Positions 33,357 through 42,726 of a DNA stretch of 53,390 bases are shown here, one piece after another. Position 1 is the first letter of the stretch. Each line of letters opens with the position of its first letter. Made by a program: the position numbers and the translations under genes. This stretch comes from an uncultured archaeon (GTDB lineage Archaea > Thermoproteota > Nitrososphaeria_A > Caldarchaeales > Calditenuaceae): NCBI GenBank assembly GCA_937921685.1, contig CAKZUF010000011.1, forward strand, positions 1 through 53,390, given 5' to 3'. The notes under the pieces are model-generated. The model was not told the DNA's origin. It saw nothing but the letters and a program-made list of their open reading frames with translations, and ran no database searches.

Positions 33357-33518
33357 CTACCTCTTCAGCTCCCTCTTCTTCCACCTGAGGTTTCTGCTCC
33401 TACACTTCCTGCACTTCTCTGCGTCAGGCGAGTTTCTAGCCCCACACCTCCTACAGATCTTGTAGTGTAGCCTCCTCCTCTGAGCCAGCTGTATCAGAAA
33501 TGTGTCCGTCAGGACCAA
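33357..33518 (-). CDS. rpl40e: 50S ribosomal protein L40e
   Basis: A 53-residue protein starting at a TTG. It has I-C-R-R-C-G-A-R-N-S-P-D-A-E-K-C-R-K-C-R, the four-cysteine zinc finger of L40e, and ends L-R-W-K-K-R-E-L-K-R. In eukaryotes L40 is fused to ubiquitin; archaeal L40e stands alone. An in-frame TAG lies just upstream, so the TTG at 33516-33518 is the only sensible start. A TATA box (GTTTATAAATAG, about 33545-33555) is about 30 bases upstream, which suits a leaderless message beginning near this TTG. Confidence 0.92.
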   Translation of the reverse strand: MVLTDTFLIQLAQRRRLHYKICRRCGARNSPDAEKCRKCRSRNLRWKKRELKR

Positions 33519-33573
33519 TTCTGATGCCTAGGACCTCTTGGCTCTATTTATAAACCTCGCACCGCCTCGCGCT

Positions 33574-34962
33574 CTACTTCAGGAAGGGGAGGTCCTTGAC
33601 CCATGGATACTCGGATAGGAGACGCTCTATCGACCTCTTCACAGCCTCTTCAGGATAATCCCAAGGCTGGAGCCTCCCCTCGAAGAACTCCTGATAGGCC
33701 TGTAAGTCAAAGTGTCCGTGGCCGCAGAGGTTGAAAAGTATGACCTTCTCCTCGCCAGTCCTCTTACATCTAAGCGCCTCGTCTATCACGTATTTTATGG
33801 TGTGGCTGGGCTCCGGCGCGGGTATAATTCCCTCGGTCCGCGCAAATATTGTGGCCGCCTCAAAGACCTCCACCTGATTGTAGGCCCTCGGCTCGATGTA
33901 CCCCTCCTTCAAGAGTAGGCAGAGGGTGGGGGCGTCGCCGTGGTATCTGAGGCCGCCGGCGTGGATGGGAGGGGGTATGAAGTCTGAACCCAGGGTATAC
34001 ATCGGGAGCATCGGGGTCTGCCTAGCCGTGTCTCCGAAATCGTATGTGTATACGCCCTTGGTCATCGTGGGGCAAGCTGTGGGCTCGGTCCCAACGAATT
34101 TAACCTCCTTAGGCGACTTCTTTGCAACCTTGTCGTAGTAGAAGGGCCAGAAGAGGCCTGAAAAGCTGCTACCACCGCCGACGCAGCCGGCCACAATGTC
34201 CGGATACTCGTCCAGCAGTTCTAGCTGTTTCTTAGCCTCTAAGCCTTGGACTGTCTGGTGAAGAAGAACATGGTTCGCAACACTACCTATACTATATTTT
34301 ACATTGTCATGGTTTAGCGCATCCTCTATCGCCTCGCTAATCGCTATCCCTAGGCTACCCGGATTGTCTGGGTCAGACTGTAGTATCCGCCTCCCGAACT
34401 CGGTCCTATCGCTCGGGCTCGGCAGGATCTCAGCCCCCCACGCCTGCATTAATATCCGGCGATAAGGCTTCTGATCATAGCTCGCCCTAACCATGTATAC
34501 GGTTGTCTTAAGCCCGAAGAGCATGCTTGCGAAGGCTAATGCGCTCCCCCACTGACCAGCACCAGTCTCCGTAGTCACCCTCTCTACACCCTCTTTCATG
34601 TAGTAGTAGGCCTGAGCCACAGCCGTGTTCGGCTTGTGGGAGCCTGGCGGTGAGACGCCCTCATACTTGTAGTAAATCCTAGCAGGAGTCTTCAATGCTC
34701 TCTCAAGCCTGACTGCACGGATGAGCGGCGTGGGCCTCCACAGCCTATAGGCCTCTCTAACCTCTTCTGGAATCCTGATCCATCTCTCACTGCTCATCTC
34801 TTGGTTTAACTGCTCCTTTGTGAAGAGCCTCGGCAGTATTCCTGGGCCAGGAGACCTTGTGGCTGGGTCTATGGGCGGCGGTAGAGGTTTGGGGAGGTCT
34901 GGCAGAATATTATACCACTCGGTAGGTAGGTCATCATCACTTAGCATTACTTTGCGCGGCAT
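33574..34962 (-). CDS. trpB2: Tryptophan synthase beta chain, TrpB2 type
   Basis: A 462-residue PLP enzyme. The Schiff-base lysine is Lys110 in [14 protein letters not shown] near 237 binds the phosphate. The long N-terminus (W-Y-N-I-L-P-D-L-P) and C-G-H-G-H-F-D near 415 mark the TrpB2 subgroup, which works without TrpA or as a serine deaminase/indole salvage enzyme. It stands alone without other trp genes. A TATA-like GGTTATAAGC (34985-34994) lies about 28 bases before the ATG, suggesting a leaderless message. Confidence 0.95.
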   Translation of the reverse strand: MPRKVMLSDDDLPTEWYNILPDLPKPLPPPIDPATRSPGPGILPRLFTKEQLNQEMSSERWIRIPEEVREAYRLWRPTPLIRAVRLERALKTPARIYYKYEGVSPPGSHKPNTAVAQAYYYMKEGVERVTTETGAGQWGSALAFASMLFGLKTTVYMVRASYDQKPYRRILMQAWGAEILPSPSDRTEFGRRILQSDPDNPGSLGIAISEAIEDALNHDNVKYSIGSVANHVLLHQTVQGLEAKKQLELLDEYPDIVAGCVGGGSSFSGLFWPFYYDKVAKKSPKEVKFVGTEPTACPTMTKGVYTYDFGDTARQTPMLPMYTLGSDFIPPPIHAGGLRYHGDAPTLCLLLKEGYIEPRAYNQVEVFEAATIFARTEGIIPAPEPSHTIKYVIDEALRCKRTGEEKVILFNLCGHGHFDLQAYQEFFEGRLQPWDYPEEAVKRSIERLLSEYPWVKDLPFLK

Positions 34963-35048
34963 TGGGGCTTCACTGGACTTTGCAGCTTATAACCTTTAAT
35001 TTCCGAGAGAACGGTGAAAAATCTTTAAGCCCCGCCCCAGACTGGCTA

Positions 35049-35467
35049 GTGCCCTTGAGACTGTTTAGAAGGCGAAGACCCCAACTGCCGACGATAAGTC
35101 TCGAAGAGGCTTTGAAGATGATACTGTAAGAAACCCCAACGCCGAGTCCACCCTCACGGCTTCAGGCGAGTTGAGTGTCAGGCTTAGAATGCCTCGCCCC
35201 CATGGAACCCTTCAGCGCCTACTACCTGTCCCCGAGTTCCGCACCTTCATACTCGACAAGGTGGGCGGGTTTGTCTGGGAGAACATAGACGGGGAAAGGA
35301 GTGTAAGGGAGATTGCGGATTTACTTGTGAAGAGTTTCAAGATGACGAAGGAGGAGGCAGAAGTAAGCCTGCTTCGCTATCTTCAGATGCTGTCAACCCG
35401 CGGCCTCGTCTTCTTGAGGATGGAGAAGGATAAAGAGGAGGGTCAACGCTTAAATCAGCGCGGATAA
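35049..35467 (+). pseudogene. PqqD-like protein gene with an apparent one-base frameshift
   Basis: PqqD-type proteins bind precursor peptides or act as small adaptors; archaeal ones often begin with a basic stretch, then E-E-A-L, then P-V-R-N-P. Here a GTG at 35049 opens F-R-R-R-R-P ... S-L-E-E-A-L-K-M-I-L and hits TAA at 35127. From 35126 the next frame reads V-R-N-P-N-A-E-S-T-L and continues through the whole domain (K-V-G-G-F-V-W-E-N-I, then S-V-R-E-I-A) to 35467. One missing base near 35121-35126 explains both halves. The domain alone could still be made from the TTG at 35171. A TATA-like AAATCTTTAAG lies about 25-30 bases before the GTG. Confidence 0.75.
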
Positions 35468-35479
35468 GCGTATTAATCG

Positions 35480-36076
35480 ATGACAAAAGAGCGGGCATAC
35501 GGCCGCGTATCCTTTCCAACGAACGAGCTACTTCGACTCGTCTTCCTGAACATAAGAAAGAGGTTTAGCCGCTCCCTACTGACAATGCTCTCCGTCCTCC
35601 TGGCTATAGCATTTATGACTGTAATATTCACGCTCGGCGCCATAAACCGTGCAGTCGCAGGGACAGAATTCGCTGCCTACCAGTTCTGGCTTATATTCGT
35701 AGCACTTCTAGTGGCGGGTCTCGGTGTATTCAACTCGCTGCTAATCTCAGTCGCCGAGCGGTATAGAGAGATTGCGACAATCAAGACGCTCGGGGCAGCA
35801 GATAGACACGTGCTCCTACTTTACCTCCTCGAGTCCCTCATAATAGGAGTGATTGGTGGGGGTCTCGGAGTGTTGGTAGGGCTTGGAGTCGGCGTAGGGC
35901 TCCTCGCAGCATACGGTAGGGCTGCCGATATCGGACTAGTTGCACCCGCTGAGTATCTCTCCATCATGGGGCAAGGGCTACTCTACGCAGCCATACTCTC
36001 ACTCTTCGCCACGGCATATCCCTCCTACCACGCCTCAAAAATGAACCCCGCGGAGGCCTTCCGCGTCGAGGTATGA
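35480..36076 (+). CDS. Miniature FtsX-type ABC permease
   Basis: A 198-residue permease with four membrane segments (about 32-55, 68-91, 110-144, 160-180). E-R-Y-R-E-I-A-T-I-K-T-L-G-A at 93-106 and the ending P-S-Y-H-A-S-K-M-N-P-A-E-A-F-R are FtsX/MacB hallmarks. The large extracellular domain normally between helices 1 and 2 is reduced to about twelve residues. No ATPase gene is adjacent; a LolD-like one lies at 52353-53105. It follows the PqqD-like gene by 12 bases and overlaps the next gene by four. Confidence 0.85.
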   Translation: MTKERAYGRVSFPTNELLRLVFLNIRKRFSRSLLTMLSVLLAIAFMTVIFTLGAINRAVAGTEFAAYQFWLIFVALLVAGLGVFNSLLISVAERYREIATIKTLGAADRHVLLLYLLESLIIGVIGGGLGVLVGLGVGVGLLAAYGRAADIGLVAPAEYLSIMGQGLLYAAILSLFATAYPSYHASKMNPAEAFRVEV

Positions 36077-36906
36077 AGCTCTCTCTTGAACGGTTAGTAT
36101 TCATACGTCGGCCAGTAGTAGAGTTCCTTGAGTGCGCTAAGGATCTCGGCTTTGAGGGAGTTGAGTTCGCCGAGTTCGAGCTACAGAGGCTCGCAAGAGA
36201 GAGTAGTTACGAACACTCGAGCCTAATCCATGAAATAAAGAACTACGGCCTAACACTCTCAGGCATCTACTGGTCGGCAGACTTTCACAAGGAAGAGGAG
36301 CGCGACAACATACTCTACCAAGCTGCAAAGCTGGCAGAGACCTACAGAAGGATAGGCTGCGAGAATGTAGTAATAGGGCCGCCCCGCGGCGGACTAAGCG
36401 CTGGGCTCTCACAAGACCAAGTCCTCCAGCTATTAGGCCAGCTTGTAAAAACACTAACCGAAGCCTTAAAAGTATTCGTTGACAACGGCATAACACCCTC
36501 TCTCCACAACCACTATGACACCCTCATTGAGACACAGGCAGAACTGGAATATGTCTTATCACACATCGAGCCAGAGCTCCTCAAACTCTGCCCCGACACG
36601 GCCCACCTAGCATTAGCAGGGATGGACCCGGCTAAGGTGATAGAGAGACATCTGGACCGGATTAGGTACGTTCATTTAAAGGACCTTAAACCATTTACCA
36701 AGAGTGTGGGGCGTGTGGAGAGGTGGTACGAGCTTACCACGGAACTGGGCAGCGGCATCATAGATTTTCCGGGGATAGTGTCGTTACTGAAATCCTCGGG
36801 CCTAGTTGAGTGGCTGGTGGTGGAGCAGGACTTCTCTGTGAAAGACCCTCTTGACAGTGCGCGGGAAAGCCGAGACTATATCAACTCTTTGATTAAGGGT
36901 ATCTAA
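36073..36906 (+). CDS. IolE-like sugar phosphate isomerase/epimerase family protein
   Basis: A 277-residue xylose-isomerase-like TIM barrel. H-N-H-Y-D-T-L-I-E-T near 160, C-P-D-T-A-H-L-A-L-A-G-M-D-P near 192 and Y-V-H-L-K-D near 218 supply metal ligands and closely follow the layout of IolE (inosose dehydratase). The late G-S-G-I-I-D-F-P and V-V-E-Q-D agree. Function could be inosose dehydration or an epimerase step. ATGA overlap with the miniature permease. Confidence 0.85.
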   Translation: MKLSLERLVFIRRPVVEFLECAKDLGFEGVEFAEFELQRLARESSYEHSSLIHEIKNYGLTLSGIYWSADFHKEEERDNILYQAAKLAETYRRIGCENVVIGPPRGGLSAGLSQDQVLQLLGQLVKTLTEALKVFVDNGITPSLHNHYDTLIETQAELEYVLSHIEPELLKLCPDTAHLALAGMDPAKVIERHLDRIRYVHLKDLKPFTKSVGRVERWYELTTELGSGIIDFPGIVSLLKSSGLVEWLVVEQDFSVKDPLDSARESRDYINSLIKGI

Positions 36907-36946
36907 CCCTGAGAGGCCTTTTATCCAGGCGTGCAGACTTCTTTTT

Positions 36947-37921
36947 GTGCCGCGCCCACGTGTAAGGTTTGGTATCTCATTCCCTAACTTCTCTCTCCAC
37001 ACCGCGGCTAAGATCGCGCGGGAGGTCGAGGGGGTAAGGCTTGACAGTGTATGGGTTAATGACGACCTAGTCGGTGTTTTCCAGAGAGAAACCTACGACG
37101 TCATCCTCTGTATGGCCGAGATGGCCAGAGCAACGCGCAGGGTTTATGTCGGGAGCTCTGTCTTGGCTACCTATAGAAGACACCCTGTAAACACTGCCCA
37201 GACGCTCATATCGCTGGACCACCTCTCGGGGGGCAGGCTGATAGCTGGGCTTGGTAGCTGCTGCCCAAGTCCCGAATGGGGCTTTCCCGCCCAAGGAGAC
37301 GTGGCCGAGAGATTTTTAGAGTTCATAGCAGTTTTGGGAAAGCTCCTGAGTGGTGGGAATGTAGAGTTTCAGGGAAAACTCTTTAACATTAGGACTCCCG
37401 GCTTCGAGCCCAAACCCAAGCAGAGACCACACCCACCCATATGGGCCGCAGCGAACATTGACCGGGTTATCAGGGGAATAGCGGAGGTCGCGGATGGATG
37501 GCTGCCAATATGCATCTCACCGCAGATATACTCCTCAGAGCTGCAGATCCTTTACGAGGCAGCAGAGAGAGCCGGTAGGAGGCCGCGGGAGATTGAAGCC
37601 GGCTGTATGCTCTTCACCGTAATCGAAAAGAGAAGGGATTCAGCCATCAGGAAGGCTATGCCGCTCCTCGCACAGACCGTCCTGTGGTTCAACTCGGCCA
37701 GGGTGAGGAAGATGGGCTTCAAATCCGTAAGCTCTGTGGGCGATGTAACTCCTGAGATGGTGTCAGCTCTTAACATCGTTGGGTCTGTAGAGGATGCGGC
37801 CCAGCGTATAGGAGAGTACCTCGACGCAGGTGTTAAACACTTGGTCTTACAGCCTCTCCCCCTCAAGGAGATCAGGGTTGCGATTCCTCGTATAGTAGAG
37901 GCTATAAGGCAGGCGGCATAG
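36947..37921 (+). CDS. Luciferase-like (F420/FMN) oxidoreductase
   Basis: A 324-residue LLM-class TIM barrel that would use F420 or FMN. G-I-S-F-P-N near 9, D-S-V-W-V-N-D near 33, L-S-G-G-R-L-I-A-G-L-G near 91-101 and P-P-I-W-A-A-A-N near 165 are class features; methylene-H4MPT reductase (Mer) and F420-dependent dehydrogenases are relatives. The GTG at 36947 lies about 26 bases after a TATA-like CCTTTTATCC (36917-36926), so the message is leaderless. Confidence 0.9.
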   Translation: MPRPRVRFGISFPNFSLHTAAKIAREVEGVRLDSVWVNDDLVGVFQRETYDVILCMAEMARATRRVYVGSSVLATYRRHPVNTAQTLISLDHLSGGRLIAGLGSCCPSPEWGFPAQGDVAERFLEFIAVLGKLLSGGNVEFQGKLFNIRTPGFEPKPKQRPHPPIWAAANIDRVIRGIAEVADGWLPICISPQIYSSELQILYEAAERAGRRPREIEAGCMLFTVIEKRRDSAIRKAMPLLAQTVLWFNSARVRKMGFKSVSSVGDVTPEMVSALNIVGSVEDAAQRIGEYLDAGVKHLVLQPLPLKEIRVAIPRIVEAIRQAA

Positions 37922-37922
37922 C

Positions 37923-40900
37923 CTAGCGGAGCTGCTCCCACAGGCTTGCAGCTGTCGCCTCGACAATTGTAGAGTCCTTGACGATACATATCCGCTTATT
38001 AAGGCGCTGAGCGGTAAGCAGAGCAATGGAAGAGAGATACCCGTCGTCAGATGATATGCAGACCAAGTCACAGTCTTTGGCCGCCTCGATAACGGTCCTA
38101 GCATCAGCGGCTAACGGGCCTGAAGACGACAACCTGACCACAGCGACTCTAACCATGTTTCTCTCCAGCTCCTCTACCGCTCTTCTCAAATCCTCCTCCG
38201 AAGTTCCGCGCCAAACGAGCTTAACCTCACTGGGGTTGTAAACAGAGAGCAGCGGCAGGATATGTCCCAGGTCACGGCCCAGCGGCGCCAAGACCCGAAT
38301 AGTTAGGGAAGCATACTCTATAGTGAACTGGCGTATAAGCTGAGTTATCTCTCTAATGTACTGGTCAATGAACCTCGCGTCCTGTGCCTCGATCTTTGAT
38401 CGCAAGACAAGCGAGCACCACTCTCCGCGCCTATACACCTCAAGTATGCAGGCGGCTCTGAACGCTCTCTGCTCCGTTGAAGAGTAGATAAATCTTATCC
38501 TATAGACCCCTGACATGACATCTTCTTCAACTCCCTGGACGTTTATGTTCACGGTCGTAGTGTAGCTGTATTCACTGAGCCTAGAGCTTATGTATGTTGT
38601 GAAGTGTTTTATCCTCGATGCCCTCAGCTTGGCGGGCAGCTCGACCTTCCAGTATCCATCTTCGTCCAAAGACTTGGTCAGGGTCCATTTCCAAGTCTGC
38701 GCCGGCGTAGTGAGTATTATGCTTCTACGGACTGATACGGTGTGTGAGGTGATGAAAATTACGGCGGAGAGGGCTAGAATAACTATCAAGCTCTCAACCG
38801 ATAGCTTGAAGTCAATGGGTATGGGCGCAACAGAGGGTACAATTTTCAGGACAACAAGCGTCACCAATACTCCCAGAAAAGCGGAGACAGTACCGAGGAA
38901 TATGGCCTCTGCTACAGCTAGGAGCAAGATATGTCCAGGGTTGAGCCCCAGGGTTGACATTGTAAAGAACTCTCCCCTCCTCTCATAATAGTTGGCCAAG
39001 GAAGCAACCAAGAGGTTTAAGAAGGCGATAACCGCAACAATAAGAACCTCCCCCCCTGATATGCCTCTTAACCCTACGAGGTTGAAGACATAGACTTCGC
39101 CTCTAGACTCAACAACCCTGACCTTGAGGTTGGTGTGGAGACTTATCACCTCTGCCAGCCCATAAATTTTATCGTCGTCTCCACCAGTCGCATATATTTT
39201 GGTGGGGACCGCACCTAGCCTCAGCGCCTCGTCAAACCCAGTCACTATTACATTTGACCAACCAGCTGGTGTAACGGGAGACATGGGAGGCTGGATAAGC
39301 GTGGAGACAAAATATCCGTCAACATCCTTGAGATACGTTGGACAATCAATACTAAGTATCCCAACAACTCGGAGCCTAAGCCCATTAACGATTATCTGAG
39401 ATCCAACTGAGACTTCAAGATTCTCCGCCAAGTCCTGCGAAATGACTGAGGCTGAAGAGTCCAGCCCAACACTATCTACCCCTCCAGAAATAATACATTG
39501 TGACAGCTCTTTTGGTAAAGGCGTGTTGCCGGAAACACCAATAATACCTCTCAGGTTATATCTCCTGTTGTTGATGAAGTATTCGCTGCCACTTGGCGGG
39601 GCGATTGGTGTCTCCGCCCTCAGCCCGACATTTAAGCCGAGGCTTCTAAAGAAGCTGACATAACGCGTATCCACAGCAGCCAGATTATCGTATCTATATT
39701 CTCTATTATATGATATAATGTGAGGTGTATCCGGCTGGTTGACTTTTTCTAATGGGCTTGATACAAATACCTCACTTTCGATGCCTGTGTTGATAAGTAG
39801 CAGGGAGGATGCCACAGTGATCGCAGCCATCGCCACCATTATCCAAGTTCTCATCGGTCGTGTCCTAAGAAACCTCTTCGCAACGCTGAACGATAGTGAC
39901 GAGGCTGCAAGCAATGCGACTCCCCGCTGCGTCTTAACCTCAAGGCCTAGAGATGGGATACTTAGGAATAGGCCGAGCATGGCAAGTATGCTGTATAGGA
40001 GGGCTGACCATCCCCATGCGTCACTAGGCAGTAAAAATGGGTATGAAATTGCCATAAAGGCTAATGTAATGACACTCATTAAGCCCAAGCCTGCCAATAT
40101 ACTGGACCTCTTCTCTCCAAAGACAAGGTGGCTAAATGTGAGCGCTCCGAAAACCATGAAAAGGGGAAAGAGAACACCGCCTGAAATGCGTCTATTGTCG
40201 TAGTTAGACAATACCGCATTGACTCCCACTAGGTCCATGTAGGCTCTCCTAAGCAGTTGATACGCCTCCCTTAACCGGCCATGCTCGAACACCTCTCTCG
40301 AAGACTCGATACGCTCCTTGGCTCTCTCAACCCTAGCCAGTTGGTATCCAAGGTATACTCCCCTCGCGGCAAGATCTTCTAGCTTAAACCCAGTCTCTGA
40401 GGAGGCATTCTCTACAACTCTCAATGCCTGTGGATAGATTACATGAAGTAGAGAGATTAGCTGGGCTTTGCGGGTTAGCCCTGTGAGCTCTGCTGTCCAG
40501 CGGGCCATCCCGTCCGCAGCCTCAAATTGCCCGTAAAGCCTATAGCTCAGGGAGCTTGGAATAAGGACCTCTCCCTCCCCAAGCCCGACCATCCTCTTCA
40601 ACTCATCAACATGGTGGCTCCACAGCATTGTCTTAGGATAGGCAGACTTCCCGCTTTCCAGTTCGAGCCTATAGTGAACCGTCAATGGGCGTCCATCAAT
40701 CCAAGGAAAAAGCTCAACAAACTTGACTTTGACAGCCCTCTCCAGCACTATCACAGGCTCTAAACCTGAGTCTGTCAAACTTCTTAAGGAAACGTTAATC
40801 GGGAGATAGGTCTCCTCGCTCCCGATGAATGGCCCCACGAGGCGAGATCCCATTATAGCCGGGACCACCAGCCTTCCATCCACTGTCTCGAGCACTGTCT

Positions 40901-41087
40901 CCGAGCCCGAGGGCTCCCGCAGTATGAACCTCAACCCATCTTCCACGGGCTTATTATCGCTCCTTAAAACAGTGAGCACTATTGTGGACGAAGTGACACT
41001 CTCCGCATTCGCAATGACACAGCCCATGACCATGTAGAAGACGACGAACAAGGAAATAGTCGTCAAAACTGCTAAGCGGGCTACCAT
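37923..41087 (-). CDS. Giant FtsX-type permease with C-terminal Rossmann-like domain
   Basis: A 1054-residue membrane protein. Signal peptide 1-29; extracellular domain to ~300, partly helical; three membrane helices (~303-378); first FtsX helix ~413-433; MacB-like extracellular domain ~434-675; three FtsX helices (~678-700, 718-748, 765-785) with Y-Y-E-R-R-G-E-F-F-T-M-S-T-L-G. Then a ~250-residue soluble part: an alpha/beta domain 805-920 and a Rossmann-like fold 925-1054 starting L-T-I-R-V-L-A-P-L-G-R and ending with strands around D-L-V-C-I-S-S-D-D-G-Y and R-I-C-I-V. Probably the permease of an export or surface-remodelling ABC system; the soluble part is novel to me. Confidence 0.72.
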   Translation of the reverse strand: MVARLAVLTTISLFVVFYMVMGCVIANAESVTSSTIVLTVLRSDNKPVEDGLRFILREPSGSETVLETVDGRLVVPAIMGSRLVGPFIGSEETYLPINVSLRSLTDSGLEPVIVLERAVKVKFVELFPWIDGRPLTVHYRLELESGKSAYPKTMLWSHHVDELKRMVGLGEGEVLIPSSLSYRLYGQFEAADGMARWTAELTGLTRKAQLISLLHVIYPQALRVVENASSETGFKLEDLAARGVYLGYQLARVERAKERIESSREVFEHGRLREAYQLLRRAYMDLVGVNAVLSNYDNRRISGGVLFPLFMVFGALTFSHLVFGEKRSSILAGLGLMSVITLAFMAISYPFLLPSDAWGWSALLYSILAMLGLFLSIPSLGLEVKTQRGVALLAASSLSFSVAKRFLRTRPMRTWIMVAMAAITVASSLLLINTGIESEVFVSSPLEKVNQPDTPHIISYNREYRYDNLAAVDTRYVSFFRSLGLNVGLRAETPIAPPSGSEYFINNRRYNLRGIIGVSGNTPLPKELSQCIISGGVDSVGLDSSASVISQDLAENLEVSVGSQIIVNGLRLRVVGILSIDCPTYLKDVDGYFVSTLIQPPMSPVTPAGWSNVIVTGFDEALRLGAVPTKIYATGGDDDKIYGLAEVISLHTNLKVRVVESRGEVYVFNLVGLRGISGGEVLIVAVIAFLNLLVASLANYYERRGEFFTMSTLGLNPGHILLLAVAEAIFLGTVSAFLGVLVTLVVLKIVPSVAPIPIDFKLSVESLIVILALSAVIFITSHTVSVRRSIILTTPAQTWKWTLTKSLDEDGYWKVELPAKLRASRIKHFTTYISSRLSEYSYTTTVNINVQGVEEDVMSGVYRIRFIYSSTEQRAFRAACILEVYRRGEWCSLVLRSKIEAQDARFIDQYIREITQLIRQFTIEYASLTIRVLAPLGRDLGHILPLLSVYNPSEVKLVWRGTSEEDLRRAVEELERNMVRVAVVRLSSSGPLAADARTVIEAAKDCDLVCISSDDGYLSSIALLTAQRLNKRICIVKDSTIVEATAASLWEQLR

Positions 41088-41175
41088 TCAACCCTACATC
41101 AGTGAACGCGGCGTATAAATCTTATTCAGAATATTCATCTATTAATTTCACCACTCACAATAAATTGTCGGTTAC

Positions 41176-42726
41176 ATGGTATCAAAGCTCGACCCCAATA
41201 AGACATTATACATCATTGCGCTGTCCGGTATAGTTTTGGCGGGAACCATAGTGAGACTCTCAAACTTGGACGCTGAAAGCGGGTGGCACGACTATGATGA
41301 GGGCGTTCATCTCTCAGCATCCCTACTCCTATCTAAAGGCTATACACCATATGTTGACTTCTTTTTCGCCCACCCGCCACTATCTCTCTATGTCTTGAAA
41401 TCTGTTGTGGGTGACGGAGGCCCCCAGGCATATGCACATGCTAGGACTATATCAGCAGTGCTAGGGTCCGCGACTTTGATTGTTCTAGCCGCCGCAGCAT
41501 ACATCTCTGTGGGAAAGCTTGCAGCGCTAATAGGCACAGCTTTTCTGGCCCTTGATGGATTTGCCTCATATAATTCGCGTATGGTCATGCTCGAGCCATA
41601 CGTTGACTTCTTTCTCTCGGCCTCTGTTCTATGTTACGTTTTACTTCGCAGATGCCGAAGCCCCGTTCAAGAAGCATCACTATCGGCCATGTCTGGGCTT
41701 ACATTGGGGCTGGCGGTCTCCTCCAAAATGACCGGCCTATTTGGGGTGGTTGCAATTCTGCTACATGCGGTATTGTCAAGAAGAACCCGTGTTACCGGGC
41801 TAATTTTGGCGTCAGCCATCACGACCTTCCTATTGATTAGTTCAAAATACCTGTTAGCCAACCCTGAAACCTACCTAAAGCAGACCATTCTTTTTCATAT
41901 AGTCCGCCCGCCAGACGGCATTGCTCAGACAGAGCGGCTACGCTGGATACTAACATCTATTCTGGATTTGGGCGTAGCCTGGGCTGGTTTCCCAGCCCTC
42001 CTTTCAGTCCTTTTCGTGGCTCCTTTTCTAGTCCGTTCAAAGCTTGTGTCAAATGACTCCTATCTGTGGGTGATGTGGAGTCTCTCTTATATAATAGCCT
42101 TCTCTGCGACCAAGACCTTCTTCGGCCACTATATCCAACACATCATAACCCCACTTTCCTATGTTATAGGTATGGCTGTAGAATTTGGGTCGAGGCTGAG
42201 GGTTTTGCCTTGGAAGGCATCAACAATTCACATCTTTCTGACGAAGATATTTCCTATCTGGATACTCTCAATGTTTCTGCTACAGGCTGGAGTAGTGTCT
42301 GTAGCTAATCCGCCTGCTACTAGAGATGACACACCGGTCAGGGTGTCCGAGAAGCTGATGGAGCTGGGGGCAGCCCACTCTTCTGTGATTGCCTTCGAAC
42401 CTATATACACCTTCCTATCAAGGAATTATCCATCAAACATGGTCATAGATTCATATGGATACATGATGTATGAAGGCATGGGCTTGGGGAGCTACAGTTT
42501 CTTCGAGGCGCTCCTGAAGTATTTTTCAGGCAAGCTATACAGCTCCTGGCCTATACACGAACAGAAAGTACAGGAAAAAGTAGTGAGAGACATTCTTGAC
42601 AGTCATTACGTCATTATCGACTGGCGCGCTAGGTGGCAGCTCACCAGCTCCTACCTCTCTACAATATATCAGCACACCTCCTGTATCGCTAAGATAAGAA
42701 ACATAGAGATCTGTAGCATATCATAG
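41176..42726 (+). CDS. GT-C family membrane glycosyltransferase
   Basis: A 516-residue polytopic protein of the PMT/ArnT (GT39/GT83-like) superfamily, which moves sugars from lipid-phosphate carriers outside the membrane. The first extracellular loop has the catalytic acid pattern H-D-Y-D-E-G-V-H at 38-45 and F-F-A-H-P-P near 64-69. About ten or eleven helices follow, and a soluble C-terminal part of ~130 residues. It likely glycosylates surface proteins or lipids. Divergent from the giant permease; TATA-like elements for both directions lie in the 88-base gap. Overlaps the next gene's end by six bases. Confidence 0.85.
   Translation: MVSKLDPNKTLYIIALSGIVLAGTIVRLSNLDAESGWHDYDEGVHLSASLLLSKGYTPYVDFFFAHPPLSLYVLKSVVGDGGPQAYAHARTISAVLGSATLIVLAAAAYISVGKLAALIGTAFLALDGFASYNSRMVMLEPYVDFFLSASVLCYVLLRRCRSPVQEASLSAMSGLTLGLAVSSKMTGLFGVVAILLHAVLSRRTRVTGLILASAITTFLLISSKYLLANPETYLKQTILFHIVRPPDGIAQTERLRWILTSILDLGVAWAGFPALLSVLFVAPFLVRSKLVSNDSYLWVMWSLSYIIAFSATKTFFGHYIQHIITPLSYVIGMAVEFGSRLRVLPWKASTIHIFLTKIFPIWILSMFLLQAGVVSVANPPATRDDTPVRVSEKLMELGAAHSSVIAFEPIYTFLSRNYPSNMVIDSYGYMMYEGMGLGSYSFFEALLKYFSGKLYSSWPIHEQKVQEKVVRDILDSHYVIIDWRARWQLTSSYLSTIYQHTSCIAKIRNIEICSIS

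Noticed and set aside
35110..35135. Programmed frameshift or C/D box RNA in the PqqD-like gene
   Set aside because: No slippery heptamer and no proper C or D boxes are present; a missing base explains the data better.
37923..41087. Giant permease as two genes joined by an assembly error
   Set aside because: The frame is unbroken, the helices follow the FtsX order, and the tail follows the last helix with a normal linker.
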